A stretch of DNA of 64,000 bases from Vibrio sp. HA2012 (GTDB taxonomy: Bacteria > Pseudomonadota > Gammaproteobacteria > Enterobacterales > Vibrionaceae): NCBI RefSeq assembly GCF_002812955.1, contig NZ_PFXK01000003.1:186001-250000 (forward strand). Direction: 5' to 3'. The notes below the pieces were generated by a model, which saw only the letters and a program-made list of their open reading frames with translations, did not search any database and was not told where the DNA came from. Below, piece by piece: positions 37,260 to 45,475 of this stretch (positions within the stretch are counted from its first letter, which is position 1; each line of letters starts with the position of its first letter). A program made the position numbers and the translations under genes.

Positions 37260-37491
37260 CTTTTTTCTCCAAGCTTCATAAATTTGTTGCGCATATGATG
37301 TTTCGGAAAATATCGGAAGTTTTATTTACGATATCTTTCGTGCCTGGCGAAAATATAGCAACAAAATATGCAAATGTCTTCGCTAATTTACGAATAATTG
37401 CGTTGGTTTTCGTTTTGTGGATTTGGTCACTGTTTTAATCGAAAGAAAACGATAAATTAGCACCATCAAATGAATGCACTAGGAAAGAACA
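37260..37491. promoter_or_regulatory. Divergent gatZ-gatA control region with GatR-like sites
   Basis: Several TTTCG or CGAAA elements occur: ATCTTTCG and GGCGAAAA near 37333-37351, GGTTTTCGTTTTGTGG near 37407 and AATCGAAAGAAAACGATAAA near 37437. TTTCGTTTTG matches the published AgaR/GatR-type operator core. Repression of both directions by the gatR product is the likely arrangement. The gatA ribosome site AGGAAAG lies 7 nt before its start. Confidence 0.6.
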
Positions 37492-37962
37492 ATGATTGAA
37501 ACACAACTTTTTGTTGATACCGGACTTGATTTCAAAACCAGTACTGACGCTCTGACCCATATTGGTAACTTTTTAAGCAGTATGGATTATGTGAAGGCGA
37601 GCTATCTGAAAGCAATTTTTGAGCGTGAAGAAAGCTTTCCGACAGGTATTGATTTGGGCTTTGGTGCGGTGGCTATTCCACATTGCGATGCCAGTCATGC
37701 TAATAAGCCTTGCATCTATGTGATCAAACCTGATCAGCCAGTGCCATTTAACCGTGCTGATGATGATGGTGAAGTAGAAGCGAAAGTGATTATTGCTTTA
37801 GTGGTTACTGACCCTCAACAACAACTTAAATTATTGAAAGCGTTGTTCTCATCGCTTCAAGATGAAGAGTTTTTTAACGCGCTGGCTAACAGCGAATCTA
37901 AATCGGAAATTTCCGATATCTTTAACAATAGAATCCTAAACACTGAGAAGGAAGTAGCATGA
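37492..37962 (+). CDS. gatA: Galactitol PTS component IIA
   Basis: This 156-residue protein is a mannitol/fructose-type PTS IIA domain. The phosphorylated His is within [10 protein letters not shown] (about residue 63-68), and the [16 protein letters not shown] region and the C-terminal helices match GatA. It accepts phosphate from HPr and passes it to GatB. The stop overlaps gatB by 4 bp. It is the first gene of gatABCD. Length fits GatA (about 150 aa). Confidence 0.88.
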   Translation: MIETQLFVDTGLDFKTSTDALTHIGNFLSSMDYVKASYLKAIFEREESFPTGIDLGFGAVAIPHCDASHANKPCIYVIKPDQPVPFNRADDDGEVEAKVIIALVVTDPQQQLKLLKALFSSLQDEEFFNALANSESKSEISDIFNNRILNTEKEVA

Positions 37963-38243
37963 AGAAAGTAATTGTAGCGTGCGGCGGAGCCGTTGCGACA
38001 TCGACGATGGCTGCAGAAGAAATTAAGGAATTAGCAGAAGAAAATGGTATCGGCATTGAAATTGTCCAATGCCGAGTCAATGAAATTGACACATACTTAA
38101 ATGAAGACGTTGTACTCATTTGTACGACTGCAAAAGTGGACAGAACCTTTGGCGAGACTCCTTTGTTCCACGGCATGCCTTTTATCTCTGGTGTAGGAGC
38201 CGATGAGTTAAAAGACAAAATGCTTGCAGTGCTTAATAATTAA
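37959..38243 (+). CDS. gatB: Galactitol PTS component IIB
   Basis: This 94-residue IIB domain has the phosphocysteine in [15 protein letters not shown] (Cys8) and the family pattern [22 protein letters not shown]. It starts inside gatA through ATGA, so translation is coupled. It passes phosphate from GatA to galactitol taken up by GatC. A second, very similar IIB gene lies at 40918-41199 on the other strand, which is unusual for one pathway. Confidence 0.9.
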   Translation: MKKVIVACGGAVATSTMAAEEIKELAEENGIGIEIVQCRVNEIDTYLNEDVVLICTTAKVDRTFGETPLFHGMPFISGVGADELKDKMLAVLNN

Positions 38244-38264
38244 TAACTACAGAGAGACCCTACT

Positions 38265-39650
38265 ATGTTTAGCGAAGTAATTCAATATATATTGGACTTA
38301 GGTCCAACGGTAATGCTCCCAATAGTGATCATTTTCTTCTCTCTGGGCATTGGGATGAAGTTTGGTGATGCGTTTAAATCTGGTCTGCATATTGGTATCG
38401 GTTTCGTCGGTATCGGTTTGGTTATCGGCTTAATGCTTGATTCCATTGGGCCTGCGGCACAGCATATGACGGAAACTTTTGGTATTCAACTTAACGTTGT
38501 GGACCTGGGTTGGCCGGGTACCGCTCCTATCACCTGGGCAAGTGAAATTGCGATTATCGCAATTCCAATCGCGATTGCGGTCAATATCGTGATGTTGGTA
38601 ACTAAGATGACCCGCGTAGTAAACGTGGACATCTGGAATATCTGGCACATGACCTTTACCGGTGCGATGGTTCACATGGCTACTGGCAGCTATATGCTGG
38701 GTATTGCAGGTGTGGTTATTCACGCGGCATTTGCTTACAAACTGGGTGACTGGTTCGCAAAAGATACGAAACACTATTTCGGTCTGGAAGGCATTGCGGT
38801 TCCTCACGGTACATCAGCTTACTGTGGTCCTATTGCAGTACTAGTGGATATGATTATCGAAAAGATCCCTGGTCTGCGCGATATCCACTTCTCAACTGAA
38901 GAGATCCAAAAGAAATTTGGTGCGCTGGGTGAGCCGGTAACTGTCGGTTTTATCATGGGTCTGATCATCGGCGTTCTTGCGGGTTATGATGCAAAAGATG
39001 TTCTGCAACTTGCAGTAAAAACAGGTGCGGTAATGCTACTGATGCCTCGCGTTATCAAGCCAATCATGGATGGTCTGAACCCAATTGCTAAACACGCTCG
39101 TAAGAAACTGCAAAGCAAATTTGGTGGCGAAGAGTATTTAATCGGTCTGGATCCAGCGCTATTACTTGGTCAAACCAACGTTGTATCAGCAAGTTTACTG
39201 TTTATTCCAATGTCAATCCTGATTGCAGTAGCCATGCCTGGTAACTCAGTTCTGCCTTTCGGTGACTTGGCAACTATCGGCTTCTTCGTAGCAATGGCGG
39301 TAGCAGTACACAGTGGTAACCTGTTCAGAACCATCATTTCAGGCTCTGTGATCATGGCTGGTACATTATGGATTGCAACGCAAACCATCCCTTACCTGAC
39401 TAAACTTGGCCAAACAACCGGTCATATCACTGGCGACAAACTGATTGGCTCTATGGACCAGGGTGGTGCTCCAATTACTTACCTATTAATTGAAGGTCTG
39501 ACTATGAAAAACGTAGCGGGTCTGTTGGTAATCGGAAGTATCTATGCGCTAGCTCTGTTTGTTACCTGGAATCGCGCTCGTGCTTATAATAAAGCGGAAG
39601 CTGAGTTACGTGCACAGGAAATGGCTGCGGAAGCCGCTAAACAAGCTTAA
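38265..39650 (+). CDS. gatC: Galactitol PTS component IIC
   Basis: This 461-residue permease has about ten to twelve hydrophobic segments and the GatC motifs FSLGIGMKFGDAFKSGLHIGIGFVG, WNIWHMTFTGAMVHMATGSY and GLEGIAVPHGTSAYCGPIA. It imports galactitol with phosphorylation to galactitol-1-phosphate. It lies 21 bp after gatB. The C-terminus ends in an Ala/Glu-rich cytoplasmic tail. Length matches E. coli GatC (about 450 aa). Confidence 0.9.
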   Translation: MFSEVIQYILDLGPTVMLPIVIIFFSLGIGMKFGDAFKSGLHIGIGFVGIGLVIGLMLDSIGPAAQHMTETFGIQLNVVDLGWPGTAPITWASEIAIIAIPIAIAVNIVMLVTKMTRVVNVDIWNIWHMTFTGAMVHMATGSYMLGIAGVVIHAAFAYKLGDWFAKDTKHYFGLEGIAVPHGTSAYCGPIAVLVDMIIEKIPGLRDIHFSTEEIQKKFGALGEPVTVGFIMGLIIGVLAGYDAKDVLQLAVKTGAVMLLMPRVIKPIMDGLNPIAKHARKKLQSKFGGEEYLIGLDPALLLGQTNVVSASLLFIPMSILIAVAMPGNSVLPFGDLATIGFFVAMAVAVHSGNLFRTIISGSVIMAGTLWIATQTIPYLTKLGQTTGHITGDKLIGSMDQGGAPITYLLIEGLTMKNVAGLLVIGSIYALALFVTWNRARAYNKAEAELRAQEMAAEAAKQA

Positions 39651-39753
39651 AAAGTTAACTTATTAAAGGGCAGTTTCCTCTGCCCTTATTTTCTATTCGG
39701 TATTTAATTAACACGTATTGTTTTATATGTGGGAATCGTTGTGAGGTAAATTC

Positions 39754-40806
39754 ATGAAAATGAATCGTCATGTAGAAGTTCACGAAGGTGCTGTGCTTAA
39801 AATTGATGAAAAGCCAGTCCCAGAAATCGCAGCCAATGAAGCATTAGTTAAAGTCAGTTTTTCCGGTTTATGTGGTTCAGACGTGCCGCGTATTTTTGAT
39901 AACGGAGCGCATTTTTATCCACTTACTTTGGGCCATGAGTTTTCTGGCGAGGTAATACAGGTGGGTAGTGATGTTAAAAAAGTTGCGGTTGGCAATAAAA
40001 TCAGCTGTGCTCCACTGGTACCCTGCATGAAATGTGCAGACTGTGAAGATGGTAACTACTCGCTGTGTAAACATTACTCTTTCGTGGGTTCAAGAAGACA
40101 GGGTGGTAACGCTGAGTATGTAGCTGTACCTGAAGTTAGCTGTTTCGTATTACCCGATGATGTATCGATGCAAGAAGGTGCGTTTTTTGAGCCAGTAACG
40201 GTTGGTCTGCACCCAATGGTAATGAATGGTGGTTGTGAAGATCAAAACGTCGTTGTTATTGGTGCTGGTACCATCGGATTACTGACTCTACAGTGTGCTA
40301 AAGCGCTTGGTGCAAAATCGGTAACAGTTATTGATATTGCCGATGACAAGCTAGCGACCGCCAAACACCTAGGCGCGGATTATATTTATAATTCGACCAA
40401 AGAAGCAGATATTGAAGCATTAATGGAGAACCTGGATATCACGCGTAATCAATTGATTATTGAACTTGCGGGTGTTCCGGCAACCTTCAAACTAGCACTC
40501 AAAATTGCTGGCCCTCGCGCTCATATCTATTTGGTCGGAACTATCCACCGTGACTTTGATATTGCGTACAAAGAATATGAACAGATTCTGCGTAAAGAAG
40601 CGACCATTACTGGCAGCTGGATGAACTACTCTAAATACTATCCGGGTAAAGAGTGGGAATTGGCAGCACAGTTATTTGGTCAGGGGAAAATCAATACCGA
40701 AATTCTGCTTGATGGTATCTATGATGCGCAGCAGTACATTGATCGCATCGCTAGCTTACCGAAAGATCCGATGCGCGGAAAAGTGATGTTAAGCTGGGAG
40801 TCATAA
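39754..40806 (+). CDS. gatD: Galactitol-1-phosphate 5-dehydrogenase
   Basis: This 350-residue zinc-dependent medium-chain dehydrogenase has the catalytic zinc site in FSGLCGSDVPRI and LGHEFSGEV. The structural zinc cysteines are in CAPLVPCMKCADCEDGNYSLC. The Rossmann motif is VVVIGAGTIGLLTLQ. E. coli GatD has 346 residues. It oxidises galactitol-1-phosphate to tagatose-6-phosphate with NAD+. It is 103 bp after gatC, a wider gap than elsewhere in the operon, but no terminator lies between. It is followed by a C18 run and then a good terminator. Confidence 0.88.
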   Translation: MKMNRHVEVHEGAVLKIDEKPVPEIAANEALVKVSFSGLCGSDVPRIFDNGAHFYPLTLGHEFSGEVIQVGSDVKKVAVGNKISCAPLVPCMKCADCEDGNYSLCKHYSFVGSRRQGGNAEYVAVPEVSCFVLPDDVSMQEGAFFEPVTVGLHPMVMNGGCEDQNVVVIGAGTIGLLTLQCAKALGAKSVTVIDIADDKLATAKHLGADYIYNSTKEADIEALMENLDITRNQLIIELAGVPATFKLALKIAGPRAHIYLVGTIHRDFDIAYKEYEQILRKEATITGSWMNYSKYYPGKEWELAAQLFGQGKINTEILLDGIYDAQQYIDRIASLPKDPMRGKVMLSWES

Positions 40807-40809
40807 TAG

Positions 40810-40827
40810 CCCCCCCCCCCCCCCCCC
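40810..40827 (+). repeat. Homopolymer of 18 C after gatD
   Basis: Eighteen consecutive C residues begin 3 bp after the gatD stop. Runs of this size mutate by slippage and are also error-prone in sequencing. It lies outside any gene here, so a phase-variable coding effect is not expected, but mRNA 3' structure could change. Confidence 0.9.
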
Positions 40828-40890
40828 GTTTGCGTGCTCTTGAGCCATGTTCCATCATGTTTAGGTCTTATGTTTTAGGCTCACAAGTTT

Positions 40891-40916
40891 TGGAGGTCGT
40901 ATGACCTCCATTTTTT
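40891..40916 (+). terminator. Rho-independent terminator of gatABCD
   Basis: TGGAGGTC (40891-40898) pairs with GACCTCCA (40903-40910) around a 4-nt loop, followed by six T. It ends the plus-strand gat operon 85 bp after gatD. Confidence 0.88.
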
Positions 40917-40917
40917 A

Positions 40918-41199
40918 TTAGTTAAGAATGGCCAGAATGCTGGCTTTTAACTTATCAATGCCGACACCAGAGATAAACGGCATTCCATGGAATAACGGTG
41001 TGTCACCAAACGTTCTATCTACTTTTGCCGTCGTGCAAATCAATGCGATATCATCATCCAGATAGGTTTCAATTTCGTTTACACGACACTGAATAATCTC
41101 AATTTGAATATTATTTTCTGCGCATAGATCCTTAATCTCTTCTGCGGCCATAGTGGATGTGGCGACAGCGCCGCCGCAGGCAACGATTACTTTTTTCAT
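40918..41199 (-). CDS. Second galactitol-type PTS IIB protein
   Basis: This 93-residue protein is very similar to the GatB of the main operon: the same [20 protein letters not shown] start with phosphocysteine, and the same [13 protein letters not shown] and [14 protein letters not shown] core. The helices differ ([20 protein letters not shown]). No IIA or IIC gene accompanies it. It lies 50 bp downstream of a LysR-family gene on the same strand and may be co-transcribed with it. It may be an alternative phosphocarrier, or a regulatory decoy for GatA and GatC. That is inference; only the sequence relation is seen. Confidence 0.88.
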   Translation of the reverse strand: MKKVIVACGGAVATSTMAAEEIKDLCAENNIQIEIIQCRVNEIETYLDDDIALICTTAKVDRTFGDTPLFHGMPFISGVGIDKLKASILAILN

Positions 41200-41249
41200 A
41201 GTGACCTCTGATTTTTCTTTTTAGTGTAGCTGAAATAGGTGGTTTTACA

Positions 41250-42188
41250 TCATTCTTCATTGGATATGGCTTCTCTTAGAAAAGCAGCCAATTCTTTTAA
41301 CGCGGGGGGAATTGTGCGGTGTCCGGGATAGTAGAGAAACATGGGGGGATCAATTGTTGACCAGTCAGGAAGTACTTCTTGCAGTTCGCCTTTTTCAATA
41401 TATGGACGAGCGAGTTTTTCCAGAACATAGGCAATGCCAATATCGGCACGCGCCATTTCCAAGATCAAACTGGTTTCATTCATACAAATTTGCCCAGGGA
41501 CCTCGATAACTCTGATTTCTCCCTCTTTCTCAAAATCCCATTTGTACATTGCCCCGCTGCCAATTCTCATTTGAATACAGTTGTGCTGCTTTAAATCCTC
41601 AGGAATTTGTGGGATACCAGCCTGGGCAAGATATACGGGTGAAGCAACAGTGACCCACTTGAGTTGCGTTCCTAGTTTGATTGCGACTAGATCGGCGGGA
41701 ATGGAACCACCGTGGCGAATACCTGCATCGAATCCAGCAGAAACAATGTCCACCATTTTGTTGTCCACATCGATTTCTACTTCGATGTCCGGATAGTTTT
41801 TCAAAAAAGAAGGTAAATGTTTCGCCAAAATTAGGTTGGCTCCGTCGCCTAATACACTGAGTCGGAGCCGACCTTTAGGCTTATCACGAAAAGCACTGAT
41901 GTCGTCTAGTGCATCAGAAATATCACCCAAGCTCAGTCGTAATCGTTCTGCTAATAGCGAACCTACTTCAGTAGGGGCGACGTTGCGACTGGTCCGGTGT
42001 AATAATCGTACGCCAAGATTTTGCTCTAAATTTTTTATGCTATGGCTTAATGCGGACGTGGTAACACCTAGCTCAACCGCTGCTTTGGTGAAACTCCGTT
42101 CTTGCTCAACCATTAAAAATGCATTCAGATTGGACAATTCTAGTCTTGATAGTTTAGAAATGGGTCTGGCAGGCATTGAGGTACTCAC
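41250..42188 (-). CDS. LysR-family transcriptional regulator
   Basis: This 312-residue protein has the LysR helix-turn-helix (about residues 15-75, LNAFLMVEQERSFTKAAVELGVTTSALSHSIKNLEQNLG) and the usual two-lobed effector domain with GRLRLSVLG, DAGIRHGGSIPADLVAIKLG and LEMARADIGIAYVLE. Its own gene is not divergent from a target, the usual LysR pattern; the upstream 190 bp face a transposase remnant instead. The orphan IIB gene follows 50 bp later. The effector and targets are unknown. Confidence 0.85.
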   Translation of the reverse strand: MSTSMPARPISKLSRLELSNLNAFLMVEQERSFTKAAVELGVTTSALSHSIKNLEQNLGVRLLHRTSRNVAPTEVGSLLAERLRLSLGDISDALDDISAFRDKPKGRLRLSVLGDGANLILAKHLPSFLKNYPDIEVEIDVDNKMVDIVSAGFDAGIRHGGSIPADLVAIKLGTQLKWVTVASPVYLAQAGIPQIPEDLKQHNCIQMRIGSGAMYKWDFEKEGEIRVIEVPGQICMNETSLILEMARADIGIAYVLEKLARPYIEKGELQEVLPDWSTIDPPMFLYYPGHRTIPPALKELAAFLREAISNEE

Positions 42189-42382
42189 GAAGTTGAATTC
42201 AATTCAATGATAGTTGTAAGGTTTTACTTAGTAAAGATTATGCCAGTTATTATATGTGGTAGTGGTAAATTATTTTATTTAAATTCAATTAATTAGGGTA
42301 TGTTGAATATTAATCAATGATTCTTGTAGTAGTACTCAACGATTACAATATCATAATTACAAAATGCACCTATTAGATAGAT

Positions 42383-42805
42383 ATGGCCTATGTCGACCTG
42401 AATCCTATTCGGGCAAAAATAGCGGATACTCCCGAACAATCCGACCACACCTCCATTAAAACCCGGTTAACTTCACTGAATAAAGGACAAACCACCACTC
42501 GTTCTCTACTCGATTTCACAGGCTACGAGCATAAAAATAAATCACACGGAATTCCTTTCCGGTTAATGGATTATATCGAGCTGGTTGACTGGATTGGCAG
42601 GCAAGTTCGTGAAGATAAACGCGGTCATATTGATGAAAGACAACCAGATATTCTGGAACGTCTTTCTTTTCCCCAGCAGGAATGTTTAAAACTTTGTACT
42701 GAGCTGGAAACCAAACCACGTTTATGGATTGGTTCAACCAAACATCTGACCCATGCAAAACAGAAGCTGAACCGACAGCGAATCGTCGGGATTCATATTT
42801 CATAA
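42383..42805 (+). pseudogene. REP-associated (Y1) transposase, truncated at the 5' end
   Basis: The 140-codon frame begins AYVDLNPIRAKIADTPEQSDHTS, the conserved late part of IS200-like REP-associated tyrosine transposases (RAYT). It continues to a normal-looking C-terminus. The catalytic HUH motif and Tyr that belong to the first half are missing, and no matching sequence lies upstream. It is therefore a dead fragment. A second, shorter copy of its 3' end follows at 43016-43050. A palindrome lies between the two, as expected for REP-type sequences. Confidence 0.75.
42767..42801 (+). repeat. Transposase 3'-end repeat, copy 1
   Basis: CTGAACCGACAGCG, about 7 variable bases and GGGATTCATATTTC form the end of the RAYT frame. 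The same 35-bp arrangement is found at 43016-43050, about 250 bp further on. Confidence 0.75.
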
Positions 42806-42907
42806 ACATCCATGCAGTAAAATACTCCCTTCCATCTCCACTGTATCAGCTCGTCTGAAATTCAAGATAACCACTTTGTTTCTTAGCACTTTCCTATTTT
42901 TTACTGC

Positions 42908-42931
42908 TAATCCGCTAAATTCATCGGATTA
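42908..42931. repeat. REP-like palindrome near the transposase remnant
   Basis: TAATCCG (42908-42914) pairs with CGGATTA (42925-42931) around a 10-nt loop. Weaker pairing extends on both sides (CTTTCCT at 42890 and AGGAAAG near 42951). Together the structure spans about 70 nt. It resembles the hairpins moved by RAYT transposases. Confidence 0.5.
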
Positions 42932-42974
42932 ACAGGCTAATAAGTTAAGAAAGGAAAGCGCTCAAAACAAATCG

Positions 42975-43010
42975 TTTTGTGAGCTAGCTTCGGTGTGTGT
43001 CCATTTATTT
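42975..43010 (+). repeat. Island boundary repeat A
   Basis: TTTTGTGAGCTAGCTTCGG then TGTGTGTCCATTTATTT. Related copies lie at 44802-44839 (B) and 46841-46873 (C). The right half alone, GTGTGTCCTCGTTATTT, occurs at 43234-43250. Each of A to C sits where one mosaic segment stops and another begins. Confidence 0.7.
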
Positions 43011-43015
43011 CTTTA

Positions 43016-43050
43016 CTGAACCGACAGCGGATGGTTGGGATTCATATTTC
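43016..43050 (+). repeat. Transposase 3'-end repeat, copy 2
   Basis: This 35-bp copy of the RAYT gene end directly follows boundary repeat A. It implies that a second transposase copy once lay here and was deleted up to the boundary repeat. Confidence 0.7.
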
Positions 43051-43342
43051 CTAACAGCCCCGCCCCACAGCATACCAATCTACCTAAATCGTTACCCTAA
43101 GTTAGCCCTTCAAACCCATTGTTTACAAATCCATTATTTAGTATGGCGATTGAACGATTCACTACGATACATATTAAAAATCAGAGTAAAAGAAACGAGC
43201 CAAATCTCAGCTCATTTTTTATTTTCTTAATCTGTGTGTCCTCGTTATTTAGACCACAGCAAAATGGATTATGATAATGACCACTCCCCGAAGCCAACAG
43301 ATATACCCGGAGCTAACTTATTTTATACGTGGTGACATTTTC
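43051..43342. other. Non-coding mosaic between transposase remnant and first toxin module
   Basis: No gene is supported in this 290-bp stretch. It holds the half-boundary repeat at 43234-43250 and, near 43279-43297, the reverse complement of GGCTTCGGGGAGTGGTC, an inverted relative of the boundary motif. Confidence 0.45.
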
Positions 43343-43786
43343 TCAAGAGCCATATTTATCAACACATTTTTTCCAGTCTTCCTCTGGTATATATTTTTCT
43401 TCCGCTTCCCTCAAACTCAATTCACTGACTCTTTTCATAAACAGTCCTGGCCAGGAATCATCTTCTGGTATATATGCAAACTCCATTTTAAACTTACCAG
43501 CTTCTGTCAATGTCGCTTTAAAATGAGTCCAAGGCTCTCTTTTATACGGTTCATTTTTCTGTAATATTTCAGCTCTGTTGAGGATGGATAGTTCAACATC
43601 TTCCGGGCTTTCTCCAAACTTAAACCAAGAAATTGATCCATCTTGTTTCAACTTAAATTCTGTTGTACACCCCTTTGAATTAGGGAAAATATCACCATAA
43701 AAATAAATTTCAGACGCTGTGTCTGGCATTATATTCCAAAGAGCTTTACCTATTTCTTCATAAACTTTTTGATCATCAGTCATCAT
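43343..43786 (-). CDS. YezG-like immunity protein of orphan module 1
   Basis: This 147-residue acidic cytoplasmic protein resembles the YezG/DUF600 immunity family that protects against YeeF-type nucleases in Bacillus. It is plainly related to the cdiA immunity gene at 50027-50476: EIGKALWNIMPDTASEIYFYG, REPWTHFKATLTEAGKF, DSWPGLFMKRVSELS and PEEDWKKC line up with that protein. It overlaps the module-1 toxin frame by 4 bp, so toxin and immunity are coupled. It likely binds and blocks the adjacent endonuclease domain. Confidence 0.78.
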   Translation of the reverse strand: MMTDDQKVYEEIGKALWNIMPDTASEIYFYGDIFPNSKGCTTEFKLKQDGSISWFKFGESPEDVELSILNRAEILQKNEPYKREPWTHFKATLTEAGKFKMEFAYIPEDDSWPGLFMKRVSELSLREAEEKYIPEEDWKKCVDKYGS

Positions 43787-44490
43787 TCACCTGTAGGAGT
43801 ATTTTTCAGAATACGAGTAATCTTTCTACCGCCATTAGTCGAGTAACTCACTTTAAAACTATCAGGTCTCTTACTGTTACCTGAATACTTAGGTTCTATC
43901 TTCACTTTTACAGAACCGCCCTTGCCAAGAATATTACGCCATTGTGTTTCAAATTTGTACCACTCGCCACCAGAACCATTTAATTTTCCATTCATGGGTA
44001 CCAAATTAATGCCTTCTCCGGGACCACCAAACATTGAAGCAATCAAATGTCCACCACAATCATCGGGATTCCGGCATTCACGACCAGAAACTTTCTGCTG
44101 GTAAGTGTTACGATCCCAAGGGTATAGCTGGAGATCTGCTTCCACTGAGTCAACACGCCCATTAGAATCTGTTTTGTAACTGTAACCATTTTCAAATTGA
44201 TAATTTGTGTTTGGTTCTGGGTTATTGGCTAATTTATTCCAATCCCCTTTAGTTCCTCGTTGGAGATCGCGTTTACCACTATCCACCACATCATCAACAG
44301 CTTTCCCTATACCACTCGCTGTAGTTTCCGCTAATTCATCCACTCCACCTTTAGCTTTACTGACCGCTTTCGCTACTTTCCCTGTTTCTTTGACAACAAT
44401 CACTCCACCACTAACCGCTATTTTTCCTATCCCTGCTCCGATTAAGGTGGAAGTCAAATCAGCTACCAAATCCGATGGCGGCCGCACCAT
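43783..44490 (-). pseudogene. Orphan cdiA C-terminal module 1: DNA/RNA non-specific endonuclease
   Basis: The 235-codon frame has a pre-toxin helix-rich segment (SDLVADLTSTLIGAGIGKIA to DDVVDSG). A nuclease domain follows with NPDDCGGHLIASMFGGPGEG and GKLNGSGGEWYKFETQW, matching the DNA/RNA non-specific endonuclease family found in EssD/YeeF toxins. The same toxin class ends the full-length cdiA. The ATG at 44490 arises at a junction where cdiA filament sequence is joined out of frame. The module lacks a secretion signal and is probably silent unless it recombines onto cdiA. Confidence 0.78.
44274..44476 (-). repeat. 203-bp near-identical pre-toxin block, copy 1
   Basis: This block encodes SDLVADLTST to VVDSG and differs from 45982-46184 at only a few bases. 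Just beyond it the toxin domains of modules 1 and 2 are unrelated. It is thus a natural exchange point like the VENN junction of other CdiA proteins. Confidence 0.88.
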
Positions 44491-44797
44491 AAATACTCAT
44501 GGACACACTGCCATTCATGTTTTTCTCAGCAGTGGTTTGAGAAGAGGTATCTGCTGATGCAAGAACATTCAGCTCACCGGTTTCTATGCTCAACGCATTC
44601 TGTGCCTGAACATCAGAGCCTTGAAAGGTGGTCTGGCTGCTCATGGCTGTATTTGTGGCTATCTTGATGTTTTTCCCGGAGACCGTTGAGCCGACACTTT
44701 CCGTCTGAGTTGTATTGGTATGAGTTTTACTGCCTTCGGCATCAAGGGCTAGTCCGATTGATAGGTCATAAAATGGATATGAAAAAAGTGAACACAC
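44477..44797 (-). pseudogene. cdiA filament fragment fused to module 1
   Basis: The frame contains GLALDAEGSKTHTNTTQTES and NMNGSVSMSIYGAAA. From 44477 to about 44762 the DNA matches cdiA at 53251-53536 with few changes. It then breaks off on both sides: at 44477 against the pre-toxin block, out of frame, and at about 44762 against unrelated DNA leading to boundary repeat B. It has no signal peptide and cannot act alone. Confidence 0.8.
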
Positions 44798-44801
44798 TCC
44801 C

Positions 44802-44839
44802 TTTTGTGATCTAGCTTCGGGGGCGTGTCCTCGTTATTT
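44802..44839 (+). repeat. Island boundary repeat B
   Basis: TTTTGTGATCTAGCTTCGGG then GGCGTGTCCTCGTTATTT. It separates the cdiA fragment from a truncated XRE gene. Compare copies A (42975) and C (46841). Confidence 0.7.
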
Positions 44840-45124
44840 TTGGAAGGCAGCTATCAACAGCTCAATAAATATGAATCCGGTATTCATGCACCACCATTAG
44901 ACAAACTCGTACAACTTGCCGATGCACTGAACACCACTACCGATTATCTGATTACCGGACAAACGCCGGAAGAGACGCCGCTACATAACAAACGACTATT
45001 GCAGAAGTTCAAACTATTGGAGAGTTTTGACGCCAACCAGCAGGAGACCATCATCAATGTGATTGACGCTATGGTGGCTAAGCAACAGATGGAAGAAACA
45101 CTTAAAACATTAAAGACAGAATAA
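44825..45124 (+). pseudogene. XRE-family regulator, N-terminus lost at boundary repeat B
   Basis: The frame reads SYQQLNKYESGIHAPPLDKL and LVQLADALNTTTDYLITG, which is helix 3 onward of an XRE/Cro-like helix-turn-helix, then a short C-terminal helix region. The first two helices that should precede SYQQL are absent. The frame instead starts inside boundary repeat B, so the gene was cut there. A clean bidirectional terminator follows. A functional repressor is unlikely. Confidence 0.75.
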
Positions 45125-45129
45125 CTAAA

Positions 45130-45153
45130 AAGCCCAGCTCGATGGCTGGGCTT
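45130..45153. terminator. Bidirectional terminator between XRE remnant and module-2 immunity gene
   Basis: AAGCCCAGC (45130-45138) and GCTGGGCTT (45145-45153) form a GC-rich stem with a 6-nt loop. A run of A precedes it and T follows, so it serves both strands. Confidence 0.88.
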
Positions 45154-45156
45154 TTC

Positions 45157-45474
45157 TCAATTATCAATTAAATTCCAAATATCTGTTCTTACACTATCTA
45201 ATTTTTTATTGGCTTTTTCTCTTTCATCAAAATCATCTCGCCATATAAAAAAATCAGAGAAACTGCCGTTACCAGAAACCATATTTCGATAGGTAGTCTC
45301 AACATATCTGACAGCCTCATCAGCACTCCCTTTTCCACCATAATCCGGCGGGGTTAAGGCTTCAATAATCAGGTTAACTCCTCGAACCCAATTGTTTTCA
45401 TTTTCCTTGATCATGATTTGCTTAAGCTCATTAAAGAGCTGAAGCAAATCGTTAGACTTCTGAACATTATTCAT
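45157..45474 (-). CDS. Putative immunity protein of orphan module 2
   Basis: This 105-residue, mostly helical, charged cytoplasmic protein starts 1 bp after the module-2 toxin stop. Features are NDLLQLFNELKQIMIKENEN, EALTPPDYGGKGSADEA and GSFSDFFIWRDDFDE. The GGxGSxxD pattern recalls small DUF6966-like proteins next to toxins, but I am not sure of this. The role as immunity protein rests on position and size. A strong terminator follows it. Confidence 0.6.
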   Translation of the reverse strand: MNNVQKSNDLLQLFNELKQIMIKENENNWVRGVNLIIEALTPPDYGGKGSADEAVRYVETTYRNMVSGNGSFSDFFIWRDDFDEREKANKKLDSVRTDIWNLIDN

Positions 45475-45475
45475 C

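Noticed and set aside
37260..37491. Sugar riboswitch upstream of gatA
   Set aside because: No conserved riboswitch architecture is visible. The repeated TTTCG elements fit a DeoR-family operator better.
44459..44797. Separate 112-codon gene with CdiA-like sequence
   Set aside because: It is a broken piece of cdiA with no signal peptide, joined out of frame to module 1. It is listed as a pseudogene fragment instead.
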